This document shows positions 50,212 through 59,815 of a stretch of 64,000 nt of DNA, piece after piece (the first letter of the stretch is position 1; each line of letters begins with the position of its first letter). This DNA comes from Oryzomonas sagensis. GTDB taxonomy: Bacteria; Desulfobacterota; Desulfuromonadia; Geobacterales; Pseudopelobacteraceae. The notes below the pieces were generated by a model, which was not told the origin of the DNA, ran no database searches, and saw only the letters and a program-made list of their open reading frames with translations. Where the stretch lies: NCBI RefSeq assembly GCF_008802355.1, contig NZ_VZRA01000002.1:1-64000 (forward strand), in the 5' to 3' direction. Position numbers and translations under genes: made by a program.

Positions 50212-51999
50212 GTGACCTTGGGAGACATACTACCATTGCGCAACGGTATGCCCTTCTTATCCCGGTTTGCCGCCGCGCTCTTCATGGCCGCGGCGACCAT
50301 TACCAGTCTGCTTTCCGGCGCCGCCCTGGCCGATACGCTCCAGGGCACTCCCCAGAAGGTGATCATCGTCGGCGGGGACCGGGAGTACCCCCCCTACGAG
50401 TTCATCGACAAGAACGGCCAGCCCTCGGGGTATAACGTGGAGTTGACCCGCGCCATCGCCGATGTCATGGGGATGAAGGTCGAATTTCGGCTCACCGGCT
50501 GGGCGGAGATGCGTACTGCCCTTCAGGCTGGAAAGGTCGACGTGCTCCAGGGGATGTCCTACTCGGAGGAACGCTCCCGCGAGGTGGATTTCTCCCTCCC
50601 CCACACCATCGTGAACCACGCCGTCTTCGCCCGCCGGGAGTCCCCCATGATCAACACCTTCGACGAGATCGAAGGGAAGGCGGTGGCGGTCCACCGGGGC
50701 GGGATCATGCACGACTATCTGGTCAAAAAGGGGTTCAGCGGCAAGCTGATCCTGACCGCCACGCCGGCCGACGCCCTGCGTCTTCTGGCCGCCGGCAAGA
50801 CCGACTTCGCCATCGTCGCCATCGTGCCGGGGATGTACATCATCCGCGAACTGAAGCTCACCAACCTGATTCCGGTGGTCCGTAACGTGGCCACCCACCG
50901 CTATTGTTACGCCGTGAACCGGGGCAATGAGGAGCTGATCTCCCGCTTCAACGAAGGACTGGCCATCCTCAGGAAGACCGGGCAATACCAGGCCATCTAT
51001 GAAAAGTGGCTCGGCGTGCTGGAGCCGAACCGCGTGGAATGGGCCACCGTCACCCGGTACGCCGCCATCGTGGGGATACCGCTGGTGCTCCTCTTGGGCG
51101 GTTTTGCCCTCTGGTCCCGCACCCTGCACCGCCAGGTGGCCCTGCGCACCGCCGACCTGACCCGGGAGATCGCCGAGCGGCGCCATGCCGAGGAGGAGTT
51201 GCTCCTCAACCAGCAGCAACTGGTCCAGGCGGACAAGATGGCCGCCCTGGGGGTCCTGGTCTCCGGCGTCGCCCACGAGATCAACAACCCCACCGGCCTG
51301 ATCCTCCTGGAGGTCCCGATCCTCAGGCGGTTTTTCCAGGACGCCTCCAAGGTGCTGGAGCGGTACTATCAGGAAAACGGCGATTTCACCTGCGGCGGGC
51401 TCCGCTATTCGCGCATGCGGGAGGAGATGCCCCGCAGCCTGGAAAAGCTCCAGGAAGCGGGTAAGCGCATCAAGCGGATCGTGGACGACCTGAAGGATTT
51501 TGCCCGGCGCGACGATACCGCCTTCAACGACACCATCGACCTGAACGCCGTGGCCCAGGCCGCCGTCCGGCTGGTCGAACCCTCCATCCGCAAGGCGACC
51601 AACCGGTTCAGCACCGGGTATGCCGAGGGGCTCCCCGCGGTCCGGGGCAATGCCCAGCGCATCGAGCAGGTGCTGGTAAATCTGATCATCAACGCCTGCC
51701 AGGCCCTGCCGGATACCGGGCGGGGCATCGAACTCGCCACCCTGTACGATGCCCCCCGCGGTGCCGTCATCTTCCGCCTGCGGGACGAGGGGAGCGGGAT
51801 CTCCCCCGAGCACCTGTCGCGCCTGACCGACCCGTTTTTCACCACCAAGCGGGACATGGGCGGGACCGGCCTCGGTCTCTCCGTCTCGGCCGGGATCGTG
51901 AAGGAGCACGGCGGTACCCTGGAGTTCGATTCGACCCCGGGCAGCGGGACCACCGTCACCCTGACCCTGCCCGAATACCGGAAGGAGAACGTAACGTGA
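50212..51999 (+). CDS. Histidine kinase with periplasmic solute-binding domain
   Basis: The GTG at 50212 follows GGAG at 8 bases. The 595-residue product has a signal peptide, a type 3 solute-binding domain (about 45-275: YPPYEFIDKNGQPSGYNVEL, FAIVAIVPGMYII), one membrane helix (about 290), a HisKA domain with VAHEINNPTG (phosphorylated His near residue 358), and an HATPase domain with NLIINACQAL and GGTGLGLSV. It would sense an amino-acid-like or sulfur solute in the periplasm. It overlaps the response regulator gene by 4 bases. Confidence 0.92.
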   Translation: MTLGDILPLRNGMPFLSRFAAALFMAAATITSLLSGAALADTLQGTPQKVIIVGGDREYPPYEFIDKNGQPSGYNVELTRAIADVMGMKVEFRLTGWAEMRTALQAGKVDVLQGMSYSEERSREVDFSLPHTIVNHAVFARRESPMINTFDEIEGKAVAVHRGGIMHDYLVKKGFSGKLILTATPADALRLLAAGKTDFAIVAIVPGMYIIRELKLTNLIPVVRNVATHRYCYAVNRGNEELISRFNEGLAILRKTGQYQAIYEKWLGVLEPNRVEWATVTRYAAIVGIPLVLLLGGFALWSRTLHRQVALRTADLTREIAERRHAEEELLLNQQQLVQADKMAALGVLVSGVAHEINNPTGLILLEVPILRRFFQDASKVLERYYQENGDFTCGGLRYSRMREEMPRSLEKLQEAGKRIKRIVDDLKDFARRDDTAFNDTIDLNAVAQAAVRLVEPSIRKATNRFSTGYAEGLPAVRGNAQRIEQVLVNLIINACQALPDTGRGIELATLYDAPRGAVIFRLRDEGSGISPEHLSRLTDPFFTTKRDMGGTGLGLSVSAGIVKEHGGTLEFDSTPGSGTTVTLTLPEYRKENVT

Positions 52000-53417
52000 G
52001 CGAGCCCCTGTATCCCGATTTCGGCATCCTCCTGGTGGACGACGAGCCGGACTGGCTCAGTTCCCTCTCCCTGACCCTGGAGTCGTGCGCCGGCATCACC
52101 AACATCGCCACCTGCAACGACAGCCGCCAGGTCATGGCCATCCTGGACCAGGGCAAGATCGGCCTGGTGCTGCTGGACCTCACCATGCCGCACCTGTCGG
52201 GGGAAGAACTTTTGGAGCAGATCGCCGAGCGCCATCCCGAGATCGCCTCCATCGTCATCAGCGGCTTGAACCAGGTGGAGACCGCCGTCAACTGCATGCG
52301 GCGGGGGGCGTTCGACTACTTCGTGAAGACCGACGACGATGACCGCATGGTGAACGGCGTGCTCCGGGCCGTGCGCATGCAGGAGCTGCAGCGGGACCAC
52401 CGGGAGTTGGCCAGCCGGTTCGGTTCGCCCGAGGTCCGTCACCCCGAGGCCTTCAGCGCCATCGTCACCAACGACCGGGGGATGCAGGCGGTCTTCACCT
52501 ACGCCGAGGCGGTGGCCCGAAGCCCCCAGCCGCTTCTGATCACCGGCGAGAGCGGCGTGGGCAAGGAACTCGTCGCCCGCGCGGTCCACGCCCTGAGCGG
52601 CTGCCGGGGCAAGCTGGTGACGGTGAACGTTGCCGGGCTGGACGATACGGTCTTCGCCGACACCCTGTTCGGCCACGTGCGGGGGGCCTTTACCGGCGCC
52701 GAGCAGGCGCGGCGCGGCATGGTGGAGGAGGCGGCCGACGGCACCCTGTTTCTGGACGAGATCGGCGACCTGAGCATCCCCTCCCAGGTAAAGCTGCTGC
52801 GGCTGCTCCAGGAGGGGGAGTATTTCCCCCTGGGGTGCGACCTGCCGAAGCGGCTCAAGGCCCGCATCGTCGTCGCCACCCATCAGGACCTGACGGCCAA
52901 GGAGGCGGCGGGGACCTTCCGCCGGGACCTGTACTACCGGCTGCGAACCCACCAGCTTCATGTGCCGCCGCTGCGGGAACGGCGCGGGGACATCCCCCTG
53001 CTGCTGGACCATTTTCTGGAGGAGTCGGCCCGGGCCCTGGACAAGAAGAAGCCGACCCCGCCAAAGGGCTTGGCGCAGTTCCTCGCCACCTACACCTTCC
53101 CCGGCAATGTGCGGGAACTCAAGGCCATGGTCTACGACGCCGTCAGCGTGCACCGGGACCGGATGCTCTCCATGGAGTCGTTCATCAAGGCCGTGGAACG
53201 CTCCCAGAAGCAGGGCGGGGGGGGCGCGGTGGCCCCGGCGGCCCGGCAGAACCCCTTTGCCGGGTTCGACGAACTGCCCACGTTCAGCGATGCCGCCGCC
53301 TTCCTGGTCATGGAGGCGCTGGACCGGGCCAACGGCAATCAGACCCTGGCCGCGCGGCTTCTGGGCATATCCCAGCCGGCGCTCTCCAAACGCTTGAAGA
53401 TGCGGCAGCCGGGCTAA
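51996..53417 (+). CDS. Sigma54-dependent response regulator
   Basis: The 473-residue product has a receiver domain (residues 8-125) with VDDEP, phosphorylated Asp in LLDLTMP near 62, and VKTDDDD; an AAA+ domain (about 150-380) with GESGVGKE, GAFTGA and GTLFLDE; and a Fis-like HTH (NQTLAARLLGISQPALSKRL). The GTG start overlaps the kinase stop. It would activate sigma54 promoters in answer to the kinase; the TauE-like exporter that follows is a likely target, though no -24/-12 site is evident. Confidence 0.92.
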   Translation: MSEPLYPDFGILLVDDEPDWLSSLSLTLESCAGITNIATCNDSRQVMAILDQGKIGLVLLDLTMPHLSGEELLEQIAERHPEIASIVISGLNQVETAVNCMRRGAFDYFVKTDDDDRMVNGVLRAVRMQELQRDHRELASRFGSPEVRHPEAFSAIVTNDRGMQAVFTYAEAVARSPQPLLITGESGVGKELVARAVHALSGCRGKLVTVNVAGLDDTVFADTLFGHVRGAFTGAEQARRGMVEEAADGTLFLDEIGDLSIPSQVKLLRLLQEGEYFPLGCDLPKRLKARIVVATHQDLTAKEAAGTFRRDLYYRLRTHQLHVPPLRERRGDIPLLLDHFLEESARALDKKKPTPPKGLAQFLATYTFPGNVRELKAMVYDAVSVHRDRMLSMESFIKAVERSQKQGGGGAVAPAARQNPFAGFDELPTFSDAAAFLVMEALDRANGNQTLAARLLGISQPALSKRLKMRQPG

Positions 53418-53474
53418 ACGTAAGAACGAAGGAGAACAGCCATTCTGCTCACCACCACCATCGAGATATTCGTC

Positions 53475-54278
53475 ATGGCCATCGGGGCCGGGATCGTCGG
53501 TTCGGTCCTGGGGCTCGGCGGCGGCATCATCATCGTCCCCGCCCTGACCATCCTGTTCGGCGTGTCCATGCGCACGGCCGTGGCCGCCTCCACGGTCTCC
53601 ATCATCGCCACCTCCACCGGCGCTGCGGTGGCCTTTCTGCGGGATAGGCTGACCAACACCCGGGTGGCCATGTGGCTGGAGATGGGCACCTCCGCCGGGG
53701 CCCTGAGCGGGGCTCTGATCGCCGGCTACCTGCACCAGCGCTTCCTGTACATCATGTTCGGCCTGCTTCTGGCCTATTCGGGCTACAACATGTTCAGGAC
53801 CCGCAAGGCCGAATTGCCGGGCGAGGTCGTGCCCGACCGCCTGTCGCGAAAGCTGAACCTGGCCGGTTCCTACTACGACCGCATGCTGGGCCGCCGGGTG
53901 GAGTACCAGGTCACCCGGACCCTGCCCGGGCTGGTCCTCATGTATTTTTCCGGGGCCGCGGCCGGACTCCTGGGCATCGGCGCCGGCATCTTCAAAGTGC
54001 CGGCCATGGACCAGGTCATGCGCATGCCGTTCAAGGCCTCCACCGCTACCTCCAACTTCATGATCGGGGTCACGGCGGCCTCCGGCGCAGTGGTCTATTT
54101 TGCCCGGGGCGACGTCAAGCCGCTGGTGGCCGGGCCGGTGGTGCTGGGGGTGCTGCTGGGGGCGGTAGTGGGCGCCCGGCTGATGGTCCGGCTGAAAACC
54201 TCCACCATCCGCAAGCTCTTCATCCCGCTGATCGTCTACACGGCCATCGAGATGATCTACCGGGGGGTAAAGGGATGA
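53475..54278 (+). CDS. TauE/SafE-family permease
   Basis: The 267-residue protein has about eight membrane helices with the family repeat: GIVGSVLGLGGGIIIVPAL near residue 8 and AAGLLGIGAGIFKVPAM near residue 158. Relatives export or import sulfite, taurine breakdown products or other organic anions. The ATG at 53475 lacks a ribosome site; AAGGAG lies 40 bases upstream at 53430, so the true start may differ. The kinase system upstream probably controls it. Confidence 0.85.
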   Translation: MAIGAGIVGSVLGLGGGIIIVPALTILFGVSMRTAVAASTVSIIATSTGAAVAFLRDRLTNTRVAMWLEMGTSAGALSGALIAGYLHQRFLYIMFGLLLAYSGYNMFRTRKAELPGEVVPDRLSRKLNLAGSYYDRMLGRRVEYQVTRTLPGLVLMYFSGAAAGLLGIGAGIFKVPAMDQVMRMPFKASTATSNFMIGVTAASGAVVYFARGDVKPLVAGPVVLGVLLGAVVGARLMVRLKTSTIRKLFIPLIVYTAIEMIYRGVKG

Positions 54279-54601
54279 CGACCGAAACGCACCACGAGAC
54301 CCCGTCCCCCCACGAGCCGATCGAACTGGTCCTGGCGCGCCTGTTGCGCATCGGCTCCATCATCGCCGCCATCCTCCTGGCCCTGGGGATCGGCGCCATG
54401 CTGCTGGGGGGGCATGCGGTGGTTGGCCCGCGCCTGATCACCGCCGGCCTGCTGGCGCTTCTGGCAACGCCGATCATGCGGGTGATGGTGGCGGGGGTGA
54501 TCTTTGCCCGGGAAAAGGATTGGCGCTTCGCTTTCTTCTGCCTGGTGGTGCTCTGCTCCATCGTTGCCGGCATCCTGCTGGGGCATGAACATGGGGGGTA
54601 G
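54275..54601 (+). CDS. DUF1634 membrane protein
   Basis: The ATG overlaps the TauE stop (ATGA). The 108-residue product has three membrane helices (IGSIIAAILLALGIGAML, LITAGLLALLATPIMRVMV, FAFFCLVVLCSIVAGILL). DUF1634 proteins are usual partners of TauE/SafE genes and may be a subunit of the carrier. Confidence 0.85.
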   Translation: MTTETHHETPSPHEPIELVLARLLRIGSIIAAILLALGIGAMLLGGHAVVGPRLITAGLLALLATPIMRVMVAGVIFAREKDWRFAFFCLVVLCSIVAGILLGHEHGG

Positions 54602-54646
54602 TGCCCCATATTATGTGAATCCCGTAACCATGCGACAGGTGGCCCC

Positions 54647-55168
54647 ATGATAGACAAGGAAACGATAACGACACTGTTCCACAGGTTCGGGGTATTCACG
54701 GTTCTGCAAAATGCCGTGGTCTGCTTGGTGGCCTACCCCTGCGGGGAATACTCCACCGGCATCTTCCACGGCGAGTCGGCAAGCATGGGAGGGCTCTGGT
54801 CGCTCATCTCCGGGCTCGTGGTGCTCCAGGCCACGACCCGCGACACCTGGACGTCGGCAGGGCTCCGGGTGCTCGGAACCTTTATCGGTGCGTTCGTCAG
54901 CGGGCTGTATCTCTCCTTTATGCCCTTCAGTCCGGTCGGCATGGCCGTATCCATCGGCGTGACCATTGCGCTGTGCCAGATCCTGAAGGTGCCGGAACAC
55001 AGTCGTCTCGCCGCCATAACCGTGGCGGTCATCATGGTGATTTCGCATATGAATCCTACGCTTAACCCGGCCATGAATGCGGTGTTGCGTTTCGGCGAGG
55101 CGTGCATCGGCTCCGTCGCCGCCCTGGCCATCGTCTTCGTGACACCCCGGTCTGAAACCCGATCCTGA
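54647..55168 (+). CDS. FUSC-like small membrane protein (aromatic acid exporter type)
   Basis: The 173-residue product has five or six membrane helices: FTVLQNAVVCLVAYPCGEY, GGLWSLISGLVVLQATTRDTW, AGLRVLGTFIGAFVSGLYL and more. The motif W-x2-IS-x3-VLQ-x8-S/T is typical of the N-terminal half of FUSC/ArAE proteins. It lacks the cytoplasmic half, so it may work as a dimer or with a partner. No ribosome site stands out. Confidence 0.7.
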   Translation: MIDKETITTLFHRFGVFTVLQNAVVCLVAYPCGEYSTGIFHGESASMGGLWSLISGLVVLQATTRDTWTSAGLRVLGTFIGAFVSGLYLSFMPFSPVGMAVSIGVTIALCQILKVPEHSRLAAITVAVIMVISHMNPTLNPAMNAVLRFGEACIGSVAALAIVFVTPRSETRS

Positions 55169-55204
55169 AGAGGCAAAGCGACGCCGGTGCAAAGGGGGCT
55201 GGAT

Positions 55205-56404
55205 ATGCAGCTGGACAAGGCGGAAATCCTGATCGTGGGGGCGGGGATCATCGGGCTGACCATTGCCCGGGAACTGGTCCGGGCCGGGTACGGCGACATC
55301 GTGATCATCGACAAGGAGCCGGAGTTGGGCAGGCACGCCTCGGGGCGCAACAGCGGCGTCCTCCATGCCGGGATCTACTATTCCCCCGACAGCCTCAAGG
55401 CCAGATCGTGCCTGAACGGCAACTTCCTGATGCGCGCCTACTGCAAGGAAAAGGGGCTCCCCCTGCTGGAAAACGGCAAGGTGATCGTGGCCCGCACGGC
55501 TGAGGAGTTGCCGACGCTGGACGAACTCCACAGCCGGGCCACGGCCAACGGCGCCAAGGTGGAGATGATCGACGAACACCAGCTGGCGGAGATCGAGCCC
55601 AACGCCCGGACCGTGGAGCGTGCCCTGTTCTCCCACTACACGGCGGTGGTTGACCCCAAGGCGGTGTTGAAGAGCCTTAAAAGCGACCTGGAAGAGAGCG
55701 GCCGGGTGCGCTTTCACCTGGAGTGCCCCCTGACCGGGTTGAGGGGGAGCGGCACCGCCCGGACCGGCAAGGGGGAAATCGGTTTCAGCCGCTTCGTCAA
55801 CGCGGCGGGCGCTTACTGCGACAAGGTGGCCCGGCTGTTCGGCGTGGCGGGGGATCTCCGCCTCATCCCCTTCAAGGGGCTCTACCGGCTGCTGCGCAAA
55901 GAGGCCCCCTTCACGGTCAACTCCAGCATCTACCCGGTGCCGGACATCCGCAACCCCTTCCTGGGGGTCCACTTCACCCGCAGCGTCCACGGCGACGTCT
56001 ACCTGGGGCCCACGGCCATCCCCGCCTTCGGCCGGGAGAACTATGGCATCCTGGCCGGGATCGACCGGGAGGGGTTCGGCATCGCCCTGGAAGACCTGAC
56101 CCTGTTCCTGGCCAATCCCCTGTTCCGCAGCGTGGCCCTGAGCGAACCGCTGAAGTATCTCCCCTCCTGCTTCTACCGGGATGCGGCCCGGCTGGTGAAG
56201 GAACTCTCCCCCACGGACGTGCTCCCCTCCGCCAAGGTCGGCATCCGGCCCCAACTGGTGGACTGGGAGACCAAGCAGATGATCATGGATTTCCTGGTGG
56301 TGGCGGACGGTTCTTCGCTCCACGTCTTGAACCCCATCTCCCCGGCCTTCACCTCGTCCATGGACCTGGCGCAAGGGATCGTGGCGGCGCATTTCAGGGG
56401 GTAG
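55205..56404 (+). CDS. lhgO: L-2-hydroxyglutarate oxidase family flavoprotein
   Basis: The ATG at 55205 follows AAAGGGGGC. The 399-residue product has the DAO-type FAD fold: IVGAGIIGLTIARELVRAGY, IDKEPELGRHASGRNSGVLHAGIYY (in parts; a hallmark of LhgO), FVNAAGAYCDKVA near residue 200, and the VGIRPQLVD end near 350. It oxidises L-2-hydroxyglutarate to 2-oxoglutarate and passes electrons to quinone. Length and motifs agree well with E. coli LhgO. Confidence 0.88.
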   Translation: MQLDKAEILIVGAGIIGLTIARELVRAGYGDIVIIDKEPELGRHASGRNSGVLHAGIYYSPDSLKARSCLNGNFLMRAYCKEKGLPLLENGKVIVARTAEELPTLDELHSRATANGAKVEMIDEHQLAEIEPNARTVERALFSHYTAVVDPKAVLKSLKSDLEESGRVRFHLECPLTGLRGSGTARTGKGEIGFSRFVNAAGAYCDKVARLFGVAGDLRLIPFKGLYRLLRKEAPFTVNSSIYPVPDIRNPFLGVHFTRSVHGDVYLGPTAIPAFGRENYGILAGIDREGFGIALEDLTLFLANPLFRSVALSEPLKYLPSCFYRDAARLVKELSPTDVLPSAKVGIRPQLVDWETKQMIMDFLVVADGSSLHVLNPISPAFTSSMDLAQGIVAAHFRG

Positions 56405-56423
56405 GGGCGCATTTTGAAACCCG

Positions 56424-57017
56424 CTATTTCACGGCAAAGCCTCTATAGTCGGTGAAATCCTTATGATGCCCCTCTGTCAACTCCCGCTCATAATCGGCAA
56501 CGGCCTCCTTGTACTCATCATGTGTCAAATTGTCCCCCATATCCTTACTGTCCATCTCGTAAAGGGTACATCCATCCGACCCGATCTCTGACAAGAGCTG
56601 TTCCTGCGACAGAGGAGTCAAGGTGACCCGTGCCACGACCCAGCCTATCCGTGGCGATTGCTGCACATAGTAGATGTGATCGGGTTCAAAGTTGATCTTC
56701 GCCTCTTCAAGGCTTTCCGTTCGCGCAATGAGGTATTTTACGCCGGGTTCAATGTCGTATTTAACAATGCAGCTTTTGCCTTTTGTCACACCGATGATGC
56801 TCTGGTCGAGATAGGTGTGGAAGTTTACCGCCCCTCCGAATGACGTTGTCCTGGCGATTACCAAGGCCGCTTTGCCGGCAGTGGGTTTTACGGTTTTGAT
56901 ATCGAAGTTGTCCTGTTTCAGAACCATGTGTGCCGGCGTACATGCCGTTAGCAGAAGAATAAACGGAATGACCAGCCACAATCTTTTTCCTCTCGACTGC
57001 TCGCAATGATTTTTCAT
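56424..57017 (-). CDS. Predicted lipoprotein (DUF2846-like)
   Basis: The 197-residue product has a signal peptide (LWLVIPFILLLTAC) and lipobox Cys near residue 26. The mature part, KAALVIARTTSFGGAVNFHTYLD then IEPGVKYLIARTESLEEAKI and HIYYVQQ, has the beta pattern of DUF2846 lipoproteins. The C-terminal 60 residues are charged and helical. The function is unknown. Composition is more AT-rich than its neighbours. Confidence 0.7.
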   Translation of the reverse strand: MKNHCEQSRGKRLWLVIPFILLLTACTPAHMVLKQDNFDIKTVKPTAGKAALVIARTTSFGGAVNFHTYLDQSIIGVTKGKSCIVKYDIEPGVKYLIARTESLEEAKINFEPDHIYYVQQSPRIGWVVARVTLTPLSQEQLLSEIGSDGCTLYEMDSKDMGDNLTHDEYKEAVADYERELTEGHHKDFTDYRGFAVK

Positions 57018-57170
57018 GGGCTCGCTCCTCCTCGCATTGAGAGACGTTCACTCTACTGCTTAACGTTGTTGCCACTGAACCAAGAACACTTGCGAATCGA
57101 CTTTAGGGCGAGGCCAGGGGGCTGGTCGCCAAATTCCAAAATTCGAGAGACCCGCCCCACCTTGCCTCAT

Positions 57171-57476
57171 TTATGCCTCCGGCCTGACCGGCGAAGTCGC
57201 GTCCTCGCCGACGACCGTTGTCCAGGGGCGCACGCGCCAGCTCGTGACGAGACCGTTTTTAACGTAGGGATCGGCAGATGCGAACCGCTTGGCCACATCG
57301 TCCGACTCCCCTTTGAACAGCAGGACCGAAGCGTCCACCGGGTCGGCCAGCGCCCCGCCGAGGACGAGTTCGCCCCGCTCCTGGGCCTGCCAGGCAAGGG
57401 CGAGATGTTCCGCCCGGAATTCGGCCCGGCGCTCCAGGTAGTCGGAGGAAACGTTGTAGAACAGTAGGTAGTGCAT
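57171..57476 (-). CDS. YciI-like protein
   Basis: The ATG at 57476 follows CAAGGAGGCC. The 101-residue product fits the YciI ferredoxin-like fold: MHYLLFYNVSSDYLERRAEF, EHLALAWQAQERGELVLGGAL, VLLFKGES and FASADPYVKNGLV with the conserved DPY. The family has a putative His-Asp active site (H near residue 24, D near 72) and unknown or hydrolytic function. Confidence 0.85.
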   Translation of the reverse strand: MHYLLFYNVSSDYLERRAEFRAEHLALAWQAQERGELVLGGALADPVDASVLLFKGESDDVAKRFASADPYVKNGLVTSWRVRPWTTVVGEDATSPVRPEA

Positions 57477-57571
57477 ACGGCCTCCTTGAAAAATTATTAT
57501 GGTGTCGCCCGTTAAAAGGCTGGCCTGCCGATTTTGAATTTGTGGGCCAATCCCTCTTTCCCCCTCCGGAT

Positions 57572-57868
57572 TCAAGCGGCCCGTTTCCAGGGATTGATCC
57601 GGGCCAGTTCCTCCGATGCCCCCCGCTCCGCCTCTTCCGTATCGAAATCGGCCTGCAGTCCCAGCCAGAACCCGGCGGTCGTGCCGAAGAACCTGGCCAG
57701 CCGGACGGCCGTATCGGCGCCGATGGCCCGCTTGCCTTGGCAGATGGCGGAAATTCTGGACTCGGGCACGCCGATCTCCTTTGCCAGCCGGTACTGGCTG
57801 ATGCCCATGGGTGCCAGGAATTCCTCTTTCAGCACTTCGCCCGGATGAATGTTCGGCAGTTTGTCCAT
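57572..57868 (-). CDS. higA: HigA-family antitoxin
   Basis: The 98-residue product has the HigA pattern: NIHPGEVLKEEFLAPMGISQYRLAKEIGVPESRISAI (in parts) as HTH, then ARFFGTTAGFWLGLQADFDT. GAGGTAACAGGT precedes the ATG. It binds HigB and represses the operon. It follows the toxin gene by 26 bases, the normal higBA order. Confidence 0.92.
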   Translation of the reverse strand: MDKLPNIHPGEVLKEEFLAPMGISQYRLAKEIGVPESRISAICQGKRAIGADTAVRLARFFGTTAGFWLGLQADFDTEEAERGASEELARINPWKRAA

Positions 57869-57894
57869 ACCTGTTACCTCAAGATGCGTCGTTG

Positions 57895-58176
57895 TTAATG
57901 ATAGTCACAGATCTCGACGCGGGATGCTGTGCCGTTTTCCCACACAAAGCAGATGCGCCATTGGTCGTTGATCCTGATGCTCCACCGCCCTTCCCGGTCG
58001 CGGGCAAGTTTCTCCAACCTGTTGTTGGGCGGGACGCGGAGGTCTTCGATTACTCTTGCGTTGTTCAGCATCCTGAGTTTGCGCCGCGCCACCGCCTGGA
58101 TGTCGTGGGGCAGCTTGCGGGAGAATTCGCCCACCCAGATTTTCAACGTCTCGTTGTCATGGAAGCTCTGGATCAT
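57895..58176 (-). CDS. higB: HigB-family toxin
   Basis: The 93-residue product has the RelE-fold HigB pattern: FHDNETLKIWVGEFSRKLP, ARRKLRMLNNARVIEDLRVP, and catalytic-side residues in GRWSIRINDQWRICFVW and VEICDYH. It is a ribosome-dependent mRNA endonuclease. All usual motifs are present, so the module should be functional, unlike the truncated toxin at 6183. Confidence 0.92.
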   Translation of the reverse strand: MIQSFHDNETLKIWVGEFSRKLPHDIQAVARRKLRMLNNARVIEDLRVPPNNRLEKLARDREGRWSIRINDQWRICFVWENGTASRVEICDYH

Positions 58177-58236
58177 GAAACATAATACTACCGCAGGGCG
58201 GAAGTATTTGCAAGGATGGTAATTCGCTTCAGGATA

Positions 58237-59748
58237 TCAGGTCATGCCAACAAAAAACGCGGCATGATTGGAGGTGAACAGGGGCGGGTCGTTCCTCATG
58301 ATCGCCCCTACGGCCGGGTCGCGCTTGAACTCCCTGTCCAGGAAGCCCCGCACCTGTTTGCGGCCCCAGCCGTTGGGATGGCGGAACGCGGTGTAGAGGG
58401 ACAGGTCTCCCTCGTAGAACGGGTCGATGCCGTAGCCGGCCGCCTCGTCGCCGCAGATCGGCATGTTGAACAGGGCCAGGTTCATGAAGGTGACGGCCTC
58501 GTGGTGGCGCACCACGAACTCCAACGTGTGCCTGGCCTCGGCCTCGGTCTCGGCCGGGGTGCCGAACAAGAGATACAGGTAGACCCCGATCCCCGCCGCG
58601 TGCAGGTTGCGCAGCACCACCGACGCCTCCCCGATATCGATCCCCTTGTGCAGCCGGTCCAGCACCCCCTGATCCCCCGATTCCAGCCCGAGTTTGAGCA
58701 TCACGCACCCCGAACGCTTCAGGGCACGGCAGAAATCCGGGTCGGCCAACTCCGGGCCGAAGCGGGCGAAGCCGTACCAGGGAACGCCGGGCGGGTCCGC
58801 GGCCAGGGCCCGCAGGAACGCCGGGCTTAGGGCGTTGTCCAGCAGGTGCAGCAACACCGGCTTGGTGTGGGCCGTCAGCGCGTGCAGGTCGGCCAGGGCC
58901 TCCGATACCGGCAGCGGCGTGTAGCGGTTCCCCTCGGCCCGCTCCGGGCAAAAGGAACAGCGGTTCCAGTAGCAGCCGCCGGCAGTCGCGTAGGGGAGGA
59001 TGAAGCCGGGCGCGAGGTAGTCGCCCATGGGCAGCAGGGTGTAGTCGGGCCTGACGCGCCCCTGGTCCGGGGCGGCGGAGCCCAGGAGTTCCAGCAGGGG
59101 GAGCTCCCCCGGTCCCGCTATCAGGTGGTCCACCAGCCCGCCGAAGGGGTTCCGCCACCCCGGCTGGCGCAGCCAGGAGGTGACCAAGCCGCCCCCCAGG
59201 ACGACTCGCAGGTTGGGGAAGCGTTTCCTCACCTGGCCGATCATGGCAAAGGTGGTGAGCGCCTGGCTCAGGTAGTTGAGGGAAAAGCCGACCGTGGCGA
59301 TGCCGTCGAGCCATGCCTCGAAACCGGCGCTGAACCAGGGATAAAAGGGGCTCTGCTCGGGATGTTGGGCGGCGAAGAGCAGGTCCGCGCTCCGCAGGGG
59401 GGAGAGGTGGGCGTGCTGGTAGTCCGCCAGGCCGACGACCGCGCCGCTTGCCTGGCCGGCCACGGCCAGCAGGCGGTTCAGGTCGCGCACGGCCCGGCTG
59501 TAGCGGTCGGGGGAGCGGTACAGGCCGCCGCCCCGCAGGTCGGCCAGGTGGCGGGCGCGCCCCTTGGCGGCCCGGCGGCTCCAGGTATCGTCGGTTGCGG
59601 CGGGCTGTTCCAGCAGCCAGAGCAAGCCCTCCAGGTTGGCGTCCAGCACTCGGCAGGGGAGGCCGCGGCCGTGCAGGGCGGCCGCCAGTTGGACGATGCC
59701 GGCCGGCGGTTCGCACGGCTTGGCTACGGGGGGGAATATGAGGAGCAT
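58237..59748 (-). CDS. B12-binding-type radical SAM protein
   Basis: The ATG at 59748 gives MLLIFPPVAKPCEPPAGI, the usual start of this group; an ATG at 59778 is possible. The 503-residue product has an N-terminal cobalamin-binding-like part (about 1-220, with VVLGGGLV) and a radical SAM domain with CYWNRCSFC near residue 268. The cluster motif is C-x4-C-x2-C, one residue longer than usual. VMLKLGLESGDQGVL and GTPAETEAEA follow. The substrate is unknown; no partner gene is adjacent. Confidence 0.8.
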   Translation of the reverse strand: MLLIFPPVAKPCEPPAGIVQLAAALHGRGLPCRVLDANLEGLLWLLEQPAATDDTWSRRAAKGRARHLADLRGGGLYRSPDRYSRAVRDLNRLLAVAGQASGAVVGLADYQHAHLSPLRSADLLFAAQHPEQSPFYPWFSAGFEAWLDGIATVGFSLNYLSQALTTFAMIGQVRKRFPNLRVVLGGGLVTSWLRQPGWRNPFGGLVDHLIAGPGELPLLELLGSAAPDQGRVRPDYTLLPMGDYLAPGFILPYATAGGCYWNRCSFCPERAEGNRYTPLPVSEALADLHALTAHTKPVLLHLLDNALSPAFLRALAADPPGVPWYGFARFGPELADPDFCRALKRSGCVMLKLGLESGDQGVLDRLHKGIDIGEASVVLRNLHAAGIGVYLYLLFGTPAETEAEARHTLEFVVRHHEAVTFMNLALFNMPICGDEAAGYGIDPFYEGDLSLYTAFRHPNGWGRKQVRGFLDREFKRDPAVGAIMRNDPPLFTSNHAAFFVGMT

Positions 59749-59815
59749 GGAGCCATTATGATGAATAGAGGGCGTCATGGCAAGCGCCGTGAAAGGCTAC
59801 CACCCCCGGCCCTTT